Part shown: one piece after another, positions 25,116 to 35,580 of the stretch
Position numbering within the stretch: the first letter of the stretch is position 1
Layout of the letters: every line of letters begins with the position of its first letter
Origin: Ophiostoma sp. CBS 140.51
Taxonomy: Eukaryota > Ascomycota > Sordariomycetes > Ophiostomatales > Ophiostomataceae
DNA: 64,000 bases
NCBI GenBank assembly: GCA_029298735.1
Contig: JANSLP010000103.1
Span: forward strand, 1-64,000
Reading direction: 5' to 3'
Program-made: the position numbers and the translations under genes
Notes under the pieces: generated by a model
Told to the model about the DNA's origin: nothing
The model's input: the letters and a program-made list of their open reading frames with translations, nothing else
Database searches by the model: none

Positions 25116-25480
25116 GCCTGTTGCGTTGGCGCCGCTTTTTCTCGACGAGCGGTTACGCCGTGCTCGTCGACGCCGCGTTTGACGATGCCTACTACGGCAA
25201 CCCGGCCCGGCCCGCGCCGGAGCTTGACGAGAACGAGCGCGAGGAGATTGAGGGTGGCGACTACACGTACGAGGAGTGGCTGGCCATTGTAACCGACGGC
25301 GACGACGGCTACGCGCCCGTCGAGGGCCGTGTGTCCAGGGACGCGGGCTGGTGTTTTGTGCGTCTCCCCACGTACAGCCTGTACCAGTTTGTGTCGGCCA
25401 GTACGGAGGAATGGGACCGGTACTACCAGCGACCGCCGCTTGTGTATCCCGACGGTAAGCCGCTGAGCGAAGCGCAGTAA
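25100..25480 (+). pseudogene. unrecognised ORF fragment
   Basis: The open frame from just after an in-frame TAA near 25090 to the TAA at 25480 encodes about 120 residues of natural-looking composition (for example DAAFDDAYYGNPARPAP and GWCFVRLPTYSLYQFVS). It has no ATG at its start, so it looks like the 3' exon or broken end of a gene whose 5' part has been lost. It abuts the oppositely oriented chitinase remnant, suggesting a rearrangement breakpoint near 25100. I do not recognise the family; it could still be expressed if a start exon lies elsewhere. Confidence 0.35.
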
Positions 25481-25820
25481 CAGTGTCCGCTTGGTCATTT
25501 CTGGCTGCCGAGACCGTGGCTGTCAAGCTTCTGCCTTAATAATGCCCGAATACCGTTTATGGCCTACAGGAAACAAACGAACCTCGTTCGCCTGGACCGC
25601 GTGGATTCTCCATTACATTATGTGCACTGAACAAAGCAATGCGTGGAAATTAACTAATACGAGGCCCCTGTGATGTGAACTGGATATGGTGCGTTGTCAA
25701 AATAGTCAAAGAAGTTAAATCTCTTTATTCAACACAGCTTCGAACATCACTCTGTTGGCTGCTCACAATTCAGTTCCCTAATTTCGTGAAGAAGATATTT
25801 TTTCACTGTCGTCTCTCAAA

Positions 25821-25830
25821 TCTATAAAAC
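25821..25830 (+). promoter_or_regulatory. TATA-like box
   Basis: A CTATAAAAC word stands about 85 nt upstream of the ATG at 25915 and is followed by a CT-rich leader, the usual layout of a strong fungal promoter. The gene downstream appears broken. Confidence 0.4.
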
Positions 25831-25914
25831 TGCATATCTCGCCCTGCAAAAGATCTTCTTTTTCTTTCCTCACCAGCAGACAACAACTTCTTCTTCTTCG
25901 ACTTGCAATCACCA

Positions 25915-26210
25915 ATGGTTTCGACCCGCTGCCCATAGTTTGCCCGTCTCTTTGACAGAGTCAATCGATTGACATCAGCTCACAACAGCCACTTCAGGTA
26001 AGTAACAGAAGACAAGATGGCCCCTACCTACTTCATCTCGTCCTTCCACCACGGCATGACACCTGGATACAACAGCACGCCCCGCATCATTGCGCCCGTG
26101 CTGTCAACGCCAAGCTCTCGTCGCTGCCGTGGCTCATGACCAAGGTCACTGCGCGCGCAATCCGTCTGGAGCGCCAGCAGCATCTGGCCGAGCAGGTTCG
26201 CCGAGTCTAG
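25915..26210 (+). pseudogene. small broken gene, unrecognised
   Basis: A promoter-like TATA and CT-rich leader precede an ATG at 25915 in good context, but the frame stops after seven codons (TAG). A second ATG at 26017 opens a 40-codon frame beginning MAPTYFISSF and ending at a TGA at 26137. From about 26110 a different frame continues with natural-looking sequence (NAKLSSLPWLMTKVTARAI) to a TAG at 26208. The simplest reading is a short gene broken by a stop and a frameshift; an unpredicted intron (GTAAGT at 25998) is an alternative. No family recognised. Confidence 0.35.
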
Positions 26211-27257
26211 GGCAGTCCATTGGATCGATACTGTAACAACGTGCAAGTAGTCTCAGCCGGAAGTAGTCGACTGTCCGAAACAATGGGTCTTCAGTTCTGG
26301 TAACTGTCGGCGCTCGTAGGATACGGTAATCCTAGAACCGTTTACTCTGTTTAGTCCTATTTATTCTTTTTTTTTTTAGTTTACTTTTATTTTTTCTGCT
26401 TACCAAAATTATCAATATAAAAGTAACAATATAAAAAAAGAAGCCTCCCTAAAAAGCTATCCCGCCTCTGCAACGTTCGGCTACCAGTCCCGACGCGCAC
26501 GGCGACCGAGAATCGCATGTACGTCCTGTCCCGCCCAAGGCCGAAATGATGGCGACGATTACCTTCCGCGTATCCTTACCCTTACTTCTACACGATGACG
26601 CCAATTGAGAGGCGAAAGTCAGCTGCGGACAATATTCCTACAGCCAGTTTACAAGGCGGCTCTTCTGACGCGGAGCGCCGCCTAGACGTGTTTAAGAACT
26701 TCTAAATCCATGTTACCGTTAATACGAAATTTCCAGACAGCAAAAAAATTACAGGCTGGAGGAAAGGCATATAATACGTATCTTTGAAAAACTGCGGTTC
26801 TATGGTTTGATTCGGTTCATAGGATTCAGTTTTCAGTTTGGTTTGCGTGGGAGAAAACCACTTTTAAGCGCTTTTGAAGGTACGGTTGGGTCGGTGACGA
26901 CCAGCGAATACCCGCTGCTGTACGTTTTGCTCTGACTTTTGAGACTGCCCCCTGATTTTGCTGTCTGGATTGTACGTTTGAATTTGATCTATTGACATTC
27001 TTTTTGGCTGCATTCTGTTGGCGAATGAAAAGTGTTGTCGACCGTCCTTCCCATTAAATCAACCTTTGCAGACCACGTGACCGCCGTGTATTGTTCGCGT
27101 TTAGTTTGGGCAAACAGACGCGCTGTGGGTCGCGGCTGCCGTTTGAGCACTTTCACACTGGTAGAGCCGATATCGTCAACAAACGGCTGCTTCGCTCCTT
27201 CTTCCCCTCCATGCCCCCCTTTCGCCCTCTTGGACGAGGTTTGATCGCACAGCAACC
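26211..27257. other. intergenic, AT-rich, EME1 upstream region
   Basis: The part from about 26350 to 26460 is AT-rich with poly-T, and looks like decayed non-coding DNA. The last 300 bases should hold the EME1 promoter. No gene is visible. Confidence 0.4.
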
Positions 27258-27269
27258 ATGATTCGTTAA
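27258..27269 (+). promoter_or_regulatory. three-codon upstream ORF before EME1
   Basis: An ATG in favourable context (CAACCATG) opens an ORF of only Met-Ile-Arg followed by TAA. It ends 66 nt before the EME1 start at 27336. If it lies in the mRNA leader it would tune initiation at EME1; the transcription start is not known. Confidence 0.45.
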
Positions 27270-27335
27270 CATTGACATCGCCACATCTCCTTCGTCACCT
27301 TTTTCTTTTACCTTCTCTTCTCCCCACCACCGACC

Positions 27336-30128
27336 ATGGCGGGCGACGTTGTTATCCTCCTGAGCGACGACTCGGACTCGGACGGTGCTTTTGTCACGCC
27401 GCACCCCGTTACTGCGTCGCCAGCCAACAATCGAACCTCTGGATTTTCGACATCTCAAGAAGCGACGAGACTTCCACCACCACAACTCAATCTACCGACA
27501 CCAGCTCTAGCAGCATCGGCAACACGACGCATTGTGGACATTATCGAGATTGACGATACTCCGGTGCCGCCCCGACCAAGCCATCGACCAAAAGCCCCCC
27601 CGGCCCCAGTTCCACCCGGCTTCTGGAGCATTCCCGGTGACGGTTTTGTCGAGCCTTCTTCATCTGCTGCGGTTGCGGCCGTTTCTTCCCCGAGACCACA
27701 GGTGCTCAACCAAACACCGAGCCAGCCTTCTGTGTCGACTCGACCGCCGCCTCCACTCTCGGCACACAGAAGCCCATTGCAGGAGTCGATACGAGAGAGG
27801 GCCGCCAAGGCTGTCCTCGAGCGACTTCAAGCGAACCAAAGTTTGCAGGTCAACAGTCTCAGCAGCCCTATGCCGAACAATCACGGCTTCGATGATGATG
27901 ACGGCCTCGACGACAACGACAACTTTGGGCGGGACAGACCGGCCAAGCGAATGCGATTGTCTTCTGGTGTTGGGTCGCATGGTGCTGCATCGCGGCCTAC
28001 ACAACGACAGCCGCCGCCTCCTTCTGTCGACGCGATAGACAGTCCACCGCGACGTAGCTTACCAGTCCAACCAATCTCGTCACCTGTGGCGCCTCTCAAT
28101 CCCCAGCGACTGTCACGGTTTGCACACACCTTTAACTATTTCGACGACGACATTGACGACATTGAGGATGATATCGGCGGCTTCCCTACACCGGCACGTG
28201 CACCTGTAGCTGTACGGGCATTACAGACTCGACCTGCACCCGCACCCGTCCGACCTGCACAGGCCCGACAGCCTTGTCCACCCAAAGCGAACGCGGAGTG
28301 CATCGACCTGTTAAGCTCGTCCGACTCGGAGCGTGAACAGTCTAGATCGTCGACAAGGCTACCTGCCATTGACTCAGACTTTGTCGATATTGACGACTTG
28401 ATTGCCAACCCGTCACCTCGGACGCGGAAGCAGCAGCAGCCCCAAAGTCAGCTGCAGCGCCAGTCAACAACACAACGGCCGACAGGACATATGAGAGAGC
28501 CCTCAGACGAGATCGTGTTGCTGTCCAGTCCATCTGTCGTGTCGACTGTCGTAAGACAAAGAAGCCGACCTGCCGTTATTGCATCAGCGGCAATACCACC
28601 ACGCCGTGAGCGGCCTCTCCAAAGAAGTGTCTCAGAGGCACATGGACATGCTTCACATGCCTTTGTCTTTTCGGACGAGGAAGACGACGAGTACGATGCG
28701 GCAACGGCTGATGCGCTGTTGGCCGAATGGAGAGCGAGCCGCAAAGCAGCAGAGTCACAGTCGCCAACGAAGCCGTCGGTCAAGAAGGCACCGGCAAGAA
28801 CGACAGCAAGAAGACCGCCAGCAAAGAGGAGATCGTCCTTTGACGAAGCGTCGGCAACTGATCGCCAGAAACAAAAGAAGCTCGAGGCCGAAGAAAAGCG
28901 CAAAGAGAGAGAAGCCGAGCGAGAGCGGAAACAAAAGGAAAAGGAAATCGACAAGGAGCGGCGCAAGACTGCCGCCGACATGGCCAAGGAGAAAAAGGCC
29001 AAGGAAAAGGCCGAGGCGGCCGCGTTCAACGACGCCAACAAGTCTCGTGTGGACAAGGCCGTGGCTGCGCCCGAGATGATTGTCCGCTTGCCCTCGACCC
29101 TACCCCAGGCGACCAAGGAAGTCGCCCAGGCCATGCTGGTCGAGGTCAAAGCCAGCCACGAAGAGTGGACGAGCCGGCCCGTCGACAATGTCGTGACATG
29201 GCGCCGCAAGACGTCCAACGACTATAGACCGGACCTGGGTCACTGGGTACCGGTACCCACACGCATCGAGGACGAGAAGCATGCCCTGGTGGTGTTGCGG
29301 GGGAACGACTTTGTGCAGCTGGTCCTGGCGAGAGACGGTGACCCGGACATCCGGCACCAGACGGGCGGCCACGATCTCGACAGCCACGTGGCGGCCATGA
29401 AGAGGGCGTTTGCAGGGCACACGATTGTGTACCTCATCGAGGGGCTGAATGCATGGAAGAGTAAGAACAAGACGATTAGGAACCGCCAGTTTGTGGCTGC
29501 TGTACGGGGTGGGAGTGACGCGGGAGGAGGAGGAGCGTCAGCGGCGTCTACATCATCATCGACGACGACAACAGTCCGTCCATCACAACGGCTGGGTCGG
29601 CGGGGACAGAAGCAGGCGCCACAGCATTTGGACGTGACGCTCGTCGAGGATGCACTGTTTGATTTACAAATCGAGCACAGCGGCAGTTCTGATGGTAGTG
29701 GCGGTGGTGTCCTCGTTCACGAGACGGCCAGCAGCCTCGACACGGCGCGCTGGATCAAAGTCTTTACGGAGCAGATTGCCATTGCCCGCTACCGCCAGCA
29801 GCGGGAAGAGCTGTACGCCGCCGCCGCGTCCTTTTGCATGGACAGCGGGCAGATTGCCACGGGCGACGACGCCGCCGATACTTTTCTGTTAATGCTGCAG
29901 CAGGTCGGGCGCGTGACCGAGGCCATTGCCATGGGCGTGGCCACGCGGTACTACACTTTGCCCAAACTAATTCAAGGGTTTGCCGACGACGGCCCGCTAG
30001 CACTGGAGACGTGTCTCCGGAGCCGCAACCGGAATGGTGCACTGTCGGACCGGACCGTTGGGCAGGCGCTCAGTCGGCGGCTCTACAAGGTGTTTACGGG
30101 TAGGGACCCCGAAAGTACGGATGTGTGA
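27336..30128 (+). CDS. EME1: crossover junction endonuclease subunit Eme1/Mms4
   Basis: Intronless, 930 aa. Eme1 is the non-catalytic ERCC4-family partner of Mus81; the nuclear complex cuts 3' flaps, nicked Holliday junctions and stalled forks. The C-terminal third carries the recognisable part: MIVRLPSTLPQATKEV (from about 580), then HALVVLRGNDFVQLVLA (about 648), GHTIVYLIEGLNAWKSKNK (about 695) and a helical tail with helix-hairpin-helix character to 925. The ERKxxxD nuclease motif of Mus81 is not present, as expected for Eme1. The N-terminal half is disordered and includes three hydrophobic-acidic motifs resembling SUMO-interacting motifs: VVILLSDDSDSD (from 5), CIDLLSSSDSE (322) and EIVLLSS (392). 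A highly charged helical segment (about 508-565, Lys/Glu/Arg-rich) may be a coiled coil. Start: first ATG, context CGACCATGG. Confidence 0.85.
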   Translation: MAGDVVILLSDDSDSDGAFVTPHPVTASPANNRTSGFSTSQEATRLPPPQLNLPTPALAASATRRIVDIIEIDDTPVPPRPSHRPKAPPAPVPPGFWSIPGDGFVEPSSSAAVAAVSSPRPQVLNQTPSQPSVSTRPPPPLSAHRSPLQESIRERAAKAVLERLQANQSLQVNSLSSPMPNNHGFDDDDGLDDNDNFGRDRPAKRMRLSSGVGSHGAASRPTQRQPPPPSVDAIDSPPRRSLPVQPISSPVAPLNPQRLSRFAHTFNYFDDDIDDIEDDIGGFPTPARAPVAVRALQTRPAPAPVRPAQARQPCPPKANAECIDLLSSSDSEREQSRSSTRLPAIDSDFVDIDDLIANPSPRTRKQQQPQSQLQRQSTTQRPTGHMREPSDEIVLLSSPSVVSTVVRQRSRPAVIASAAIPPRRERPLQRSVSEAHGHASHAFVFSDEEDDEYDAATADALLAEWRASRKAAESQSPTKPSVKKAPARTTARRPPAKRRSSFDEASATDRQKQKKLEAEEKRKEREAERERKQKEKEIDKERRKTAADMAKEKKAKEKAEAAAFNDANKSRVDKAVAAPEMIVRLPSTLPQATKEVAQAMLVEVKASHEEWTSRPVDNVVTWRRKTSNDYRPDLGHWVPVPTRIEDEKHALVVLRGNDFVQLVLARDGDPDIRHQTGGHDLDSHVAAMKRAFAGHTIVYLIEGLNAWKSKNKTIRNRQFVAAVRGGSDAGGGGASAASTSSSTTTTVRPSQRLGRRGQKQAPQHLDVTLVEDALFDLQIEHSGSSDGSGGGVLVHETASSLDTARWIKVFTEQIAIARYRQQREELYAAAASFCMDSGQIATGDDAADTFLLMLQQVGRVTEAIAMGVATRYYTLPKLIQGFADDGPLALETCLRSRNRNGALSDRTVGQALSRRLYKVFTGRDPESTDV

Positions 30129-33100
30129 GGTTGGGGTTGAGGGTCTTGCATTATTTCGATACCATTGGTTTACTTTTGGCACTTTCTTCTATTGGCTTTT
30201 GGCTTGTTTCTTTTACGCACTTGGAGTGTGATGATATACATTTTGACTACGACGGGCAACCGTATTTTCTCTATTCCCATTTTTTTTCACTGCTTGAATG
30301 AACTTTTGATCTCTCTTACCTGTCCGTACCCCGTGATGTCGTTAATGATCGCCTTGTCGATGAAACGAGAAGGAGCAGAGGTTATGGAGCTCTTCTTTTC
30401 TTTTTATATCTTTCTACTCTCTTGCATTTTATCGACTTCTCACTAAAAATAGACCGTTTGGCAGCGGCCACGCGGCGTCTGTTGGAGAATAGCTCCCAGG
30501 AGTCTGGGCTCTTCTCAATCGTGAAGAAGTAGAAATATCAAGATCCGGACCTTTTCGACGAACAAGAAACAAACAGCCTCGCTGGTGGCGCCTCGGTGGT
30601 GTCGAACGTCTTGTATCGTGGTTACGCGTTCAGTGTTTCTGGAGGCTGCAAGGGGTTCACAAAGAAGGGCAAGGCTGGACGTCGATGGCGTTTTGGCCAG
30701 TTTCACAGCTTCTTCTCCCCTCGCAGAGAAGACGTTACGTGCGTTGTGGCCAGTGGACAACTGTTGGACTGTTGGCTGCACTTCTCTCATCTGCATGTTT
30801 CATCATGGCCGGTTCCTTGTGCAAGGGGTACAAGTTGGCCTTTGGCCACTGTTGATCTGGTAGATCTGTGTACTCGAGACGAGTACTTTTTGCAAAAAAA
30901 CAAGAAATACTGACTACAGCCAATTCGTATCTGCACCATCGCACCTTTGCACACGAGACACTGCATTCGTAAAGTGCTTTGCTCCCGCTCTCTCATTAAA
31001 CGGAACGATTGTTACCGCCCGTCTGATATGATTGAAACAAGCTTTTTAGAGGCGTTTGTCAGATACAATACGGAGCTCGGAGGCGAGAGGGAGCTCAATC
31101 TCCATCACAACGGCTCGTACAGCCGCACATAATTCAATGACACAAACATTGTGCACATGGTCCTGTATCTTACTGATATCTGAGAGCTCACCAGCACTAA
31201 GTACAGTTGTGGCGTTTTCCACCAGCCAGTTCCAGCACACGATCGTTATCAGATCAAAGAGAAATGGCCGCTTGCCCCAAGAAAGGCAGGCGCCTCCCTT
31301 TCCACACAAAGAAAGGGTAAACTTTGCGAGCCTCCCGAGCCTGGCGAGCCGGATGACTCGCAACCATTGAGAATGGGAGATTGAATCGCCTGAAGGCTGA
31401 AAAGAACGCCCACGAAAAACGCCACCTGCAGCGCAAGCAGGTCAACGAATAAACGAGCAGCCCGGCAAATCGGCACACGACACTTCGACACACGACACGA
31501 CTCGCACAGTACTATTGCCCGCCCTACTGAGAACGAGCCCTGCGAGCCCTCACCATCTGTCGCGCCTGCCCCTTGACCTGTCATGACGGCGCCAAGACGG
31601 CTGGTCCACTGTTTTCTCACTCCTTTCACTTCGGTCTCCTTTTCTTCTTCACAGCGGTTCTCACCTTCCTCTTAAATGTTCTTTTTGTCCTTCTCAATCG
31701 GGCATTTAATACCGTAGGAAGATACGGCGGACGCGATAAACACAGAGAAGCATGATGGTTATGTACTTGTATCTTGCGAAATACGATATCGCACCACAGA
31801 ATGAAAAAAGGACGCTCCGCGGTCCGCAATTGCGCTGTTTGAGTGCTCAGTAGGCTTTTGGGCGGCCAAATTGCAAATGAAAAATACGCAGTCAACAGGG
31901 GAAAATGGAGAGGGGCAAGCAACAGGAGGGAAAGGGGTTTTGGAGGAAGGACGCGCGGCAAACAAAGGGTGGCACAAAGTGGGCTTTGGGGCCCTGTCCA
32001 CCTTCCGTTCTTGTTCTCAACGACACGAAAGAATTCAAACTGCCCTTACCCTGGAGGAAGGAGCGAAAGCGAGAAGGATCCCGGCTTTGCAGATTGGTTG
32101 TTCGCTGTCTGACACAGAAAGGAGCATGCGGCACGACAGCGAGAAAGCGTGACTGGCAACTGGGAACAAAGAGATACATGCATCTCTTGAACAATCTCGC
32201 AGAAACAACCCCCACGGCTGGTCGACGGGGAAAGGGCTTGAGAGAATTGGAGAAAAAGATATGTCGTAATTGTAGAAACTTTTTTTAGAGAGTGGTTGGC
32301 TGTGACGAATGGCCGGCCAGCAAGGGGACCTTTGATTGATGAAGCGGCTGCGGCACAGTTTGAGCCTCCCGCAGACGACGTAATCCTTTTTGTCGCTTAA
32401 TGGTTGCGTACTGCGGGTGGCTTGCGGTTTCCCAGAACGGTATCTCGGCGATTGACAGTTAGGACTGAACAGGAAAGAACAATGCTGCATTCTTGTCGTG
32501 CCTTCCTTCCATCATCGTCGCGCAATGCTCCTGCCGTCTGCTCACAAATATGCTCTTTCTGTCGCGTGCCAATTCTTAGGTTCTCAAGGACACGCGACAC
32601 AGGGCTATCGCACTGAGAAGGACCTCTGTTGTTGGAAGAAAGGGCTTGGCGAGCTGTTTGCCAAGACACTGATTAAAGATTTTTGGCGCCAATTTTCCCT
32701 CCAACTGGCTCCAACTGGCTTGACTGGGCTCCCCCCTGCTTTCTCTCAGCAAAAAAAGAGGGTCGATCGGCCATTGTGTCGTGTGCTCACTTTCGAGTCT
32801 GAAGTAAGAGCCCTGACCTTCTTTTTTGTAAAAGTACGACCGTTTCTGTCGAGTGTTATTTACGATTTTGCCAAAACGGCTGCTCGGAGCCAAGAGCCAA
32901 GAAAACGCGCCTTCCCTTTTCTCTAATCTTCCGACTCTCCTGCATTGAAGAGAAGACTGAACTTCGTTAACTGTCAACCACAAACAATATGGGAGGGAAG
33001 GCGCCCTTGCTCGCGTGCGTGCCGGCAAGCGGACGCACCACAACACAATTCAGACAAAAAGTACTCCGTGTTCTCAGTCTGGCTAGACACTGTGTGCATC

Positions 33101-33989
33101 TAGCGCCAAGACCTACGTATGCCTTTTTACAAGGGTCTCGCGCCCCAGGTTTTGTTTCTTGAGCATCCATCAGGTTTCGTGTTTTTTTGCGGCCGCCGTC
33201 CATTGTCCGCGTGGCCCGTTGCCCTGAAAGGAACAAGGCCGCGCTGTCATCGCAGTGGCTCGAGTGGTTCTTCCTACGGATGGACATTTGCTGCAATCTG
33301 GAAGACCCCGTCAACGTTCTCGCACAGTACCATGTACCTGAATGTACACTCACTCGACTCGCACCTTCCTGTCCAGCCACCTTCCTGCGCTGTTCTTGGT
33401 CCGCTCTTGCCCTTGTTTTGGGGGGCTCGAGGGGACGAGCAAAAGTGCCTACGTAGTTGGCCCCATAATTCCTGTCCTCCTTTTCTTTCTCCTTGTTTTG
33501 CTATCCCTGAGAGAGGACGACAGACCATACGAACGTACAAAGAACCGCCCGTCGCTCAGCCTCGAGGGGAATTCGGGCCTGCTTTTAACTCTTCATCTTT
33601 TTCTTGAGCGATTCTTGGTTCTTGATACTTCGACGCCTTTCTCTTTTCTTTTTTGTATGGTAATACCCCGGACTTTTGAGTTGTCTTCTCCATTCGTCTT
33701 CTTGTTTATTCTTTTGTTCCTCCCTTTCCTTTTTCTTCCCCCCTTCACCCTTTATCTTTTTTGACGACTTAATCTTGGATCTCGACCGCTTGCGACCCGG
33801 CCTTGTAGATCCCCGACCCAGAAGATTACTTTACGAATACAAAACAGAGCACGAACACACGCGCCGTTCTTGTGCAGTACTTCTGCCCTCTACATCTCGA
33901 ACAGAGCACACATCGTGACTCTTGTCTTCCACTACTCGACCCCTCGGATCTCGACGACATCCCCAGTTTCCTCGATCGACCTGCTCTTT
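30129..33989. other. intergenic, no gene seen
   Basis: This 3.9-kb region holds the EME1 3' end and, from about 33600, the CT-rich promoter and leader of the LicD-like gene. Short ORFs here have Arg/Ser/Pro-rich, low-credibility translations. No RNA gene or repeat family was recognised. Confidence 0.4.
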
Positions 33990-34001
33990 ATGTTCCACTG
34001 A
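33990..34001 (+). promoter_or_regulatory. three-codon upstream ORF before LicD-like gene
   Basis: ATG-TTC-CAC-TGA ends 24 nt before the main ATG at 34026, so it almost certainly lies in the leader. The ATG context is poor (CTTTATGT), so leaky scanning is likely. Confidence 0.4.
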
Positions 34002-34025
34002 GAGCTTCCTCACACACCGCCCAAC

Positions 34026-35048
34026 ATGACGTCCTTGCGGTCTCTCTTCCTCCTGGTCGCCTCGTTTTGGTTCTGCGCCGTCTTCGCCGCGACAGACGCA
34101 TCAAACTCGCGTGATGCCCTCATCGCACGAGCAGCCGATGCTGCCGCCGTCGCACGAGACCCGGCATCCGTCGCCGCTGCTGCAAAACAGCCTCTCGCAA
34201 AGCCGCCAGGGTCGCCGCCGCTCGACAAGCGACGCCCGCCCAACCGGCCCGTCAAGGGCGCCAAGTACTTCCACGAGCCCGGCAGCGACAATGAGCTCGG
34301 CCACTACGACGCCCGCTATTTTAAAGATTTGGTCCCCTACGACGAGCACCGCCCCGCCCTCCGCCACTTGATCCGTTCGTACCTTACAACGTTCCGCTCG
34401 CTCAATGTCGAAACCTGGCTGGCCCACGGCACGCTGCTGGGCTGGTGGTGGAACGGCAAGATCATGCCCTGGGATTATGACTTGGACGTCCAGGTGTCCG
34501 ATGTCACCCTTTTCTATTTGGCCAAGCACTACAACCGCACGCTGCACACCTACCGCTACCACGATGACGCGACGGGCGAGGATGTCGTCAAGGAGTACCT
34601 ACTGGATATCAACCCGAACCACGGCCTCCCCCGCGGCGACGGCCTCAACATTATTGACGCGCGCTGGATCGACACCTCCAACGGCATGTTTATCGACATT
34701 ACGGGGCTGGCCGAGCGCGAACCTAAGAGAAGCCCCGGTATTTGGAGCTGCAAAAATTTTCATCGGTACCGCACACGCGAGCTGTACCCGATGCGCGAGA
34801 CGGAGTTTGAGGGTGTGCCGGCGACGATCCCCTACAGTTTTGACAAGATTCTGACGGATGAGTACGGGTCGAGGAGTCTGGTGGCCACGCAGTGGGAGGG
34901 TCATACCTGGAACCACGAGGCAAAAGAATGGGTCAAGAATGCGCCGCACAAGATGCGCGCCATGGCCGACATGCTGGCCGAGAAGGCGGCGGCCGAGGAT
35001 GCTGCTCTCAAAAAGAAGAGTGGCTTCTTTAGCGTCTTTGGTCGGTAG
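34026..35048 (+). CDS. LicD/Mnn4-like secreted phosphotransferase-type protein
   Basis: 340 aa, intronless. Residues 1-22 form a typical signal peptide (SLFLLVASFWFCAVFA, then Ala-rich). The LicD/fukutin-type nucleotidyltransferase fold follows: WLAHGTLLGWWWNGKIMPWD (about 131-150) with the metal-binding acidic cluster D150, D152 and D154 (WDYDLDVQV), then the GMFIDITGL and LYPMRETEFEG blocks typical of the family. In yeasts the relative Mnn4 is needed for mannosylphosphate on cell-wall glycans; other LicD proteins move phosphocholine or sugar phosphates. A Golgi or secretory-lumen role in modifying glycans is inferred. No transmembrane segment apart from the signal sequence, which could also act as a type II anchor. 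The tail is Lys/Ala-rich. Convergent with the metalloprotease gene, stops 532 bp apart. Confidence 0.85.
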   Translation: MTSLRSLFLLVASFWFCAVFAATDASNSRDALIARAADAAAVARDPASVAAAAKQPLAKPPGSPPLDKRRPPNRPVKGAKYFHEPGSDNELGHYDARYFKDLVPYDEHRPALRHLIRSYLTTFRSLNVETWLAHGTLLGWWWNGKIMPWDYDLDVQVSDVTLFYLAKHYNRTLHTYRYHDDATGEDVVKEYLLDINPNHGLPRGDGLNIIDARWIDTSNGMFIDITGLAEREPKRSPGIWSCKNFHRYRTRELYPMRETEFEGVPATIPYSFDKILTDEYGSRSLVATQWEGHTWNHEAKEWVKNAPHKMRAMADMLAEKAAAEDAALKKKSGFFSVFGR

Positions 35049-35580
35049 ACGGTCGATGTCCGACAACGTTGGACCGTACATATTTTCATTTGCATTTTCT
35101 ACAACTGTACAACGGCGTTACCGGATGGGTTTCACTCGTTGAGTTTCTTTATCCTTATCTGCATACTTGTTGCATCAATGGCGTTTCGGGATGGGATTGG
35201 ACTTTTAGTTTTACATGGTTGACAGAATGAAGAAGAGTTGTTGGAGGAGACATTGGAGGAGACTTTGTCTCGCTTGTAATGGACGAGTGTGTTGATGTTA
35301 TTATTCTCGTCCTCACTCCATCATTGGTTTTAGATACCCCTTGAATGTGCGGACTCTCGCCGAAAGGAAGGGCCAAAAGCAACAAACAAGTTACAAGTTT
35401 ACCATTATGAATGTTCTGTGCTGTGATATAAGTGCATCATATTATGCCAATGCATGCTATCATAAATATGTCGTAAAGACGTTGCTTTCTATTAAATACA
35501 AACAAACGCAAAGTATACAATGTAGGATATTCCAAAACGCCTTCGCAATGCTAAATCAAAGGATGTCCAGCTGGAGTCGG
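35049..35580. other. 3'-3' intergenic
   Basis: This is a shared downstream region between two convergent genes, AT-richer than the coding DNA. It should hold both polyadenylation sites. Nothing else is seen. Confidence 0.5.

Noticed and set aside
33119..33607. 162-residue plus-strand ORF upstream of the LicD-like gene
   Set aside because: Composition atypical, overlaps probable promoter DNA, no similarity recognised.
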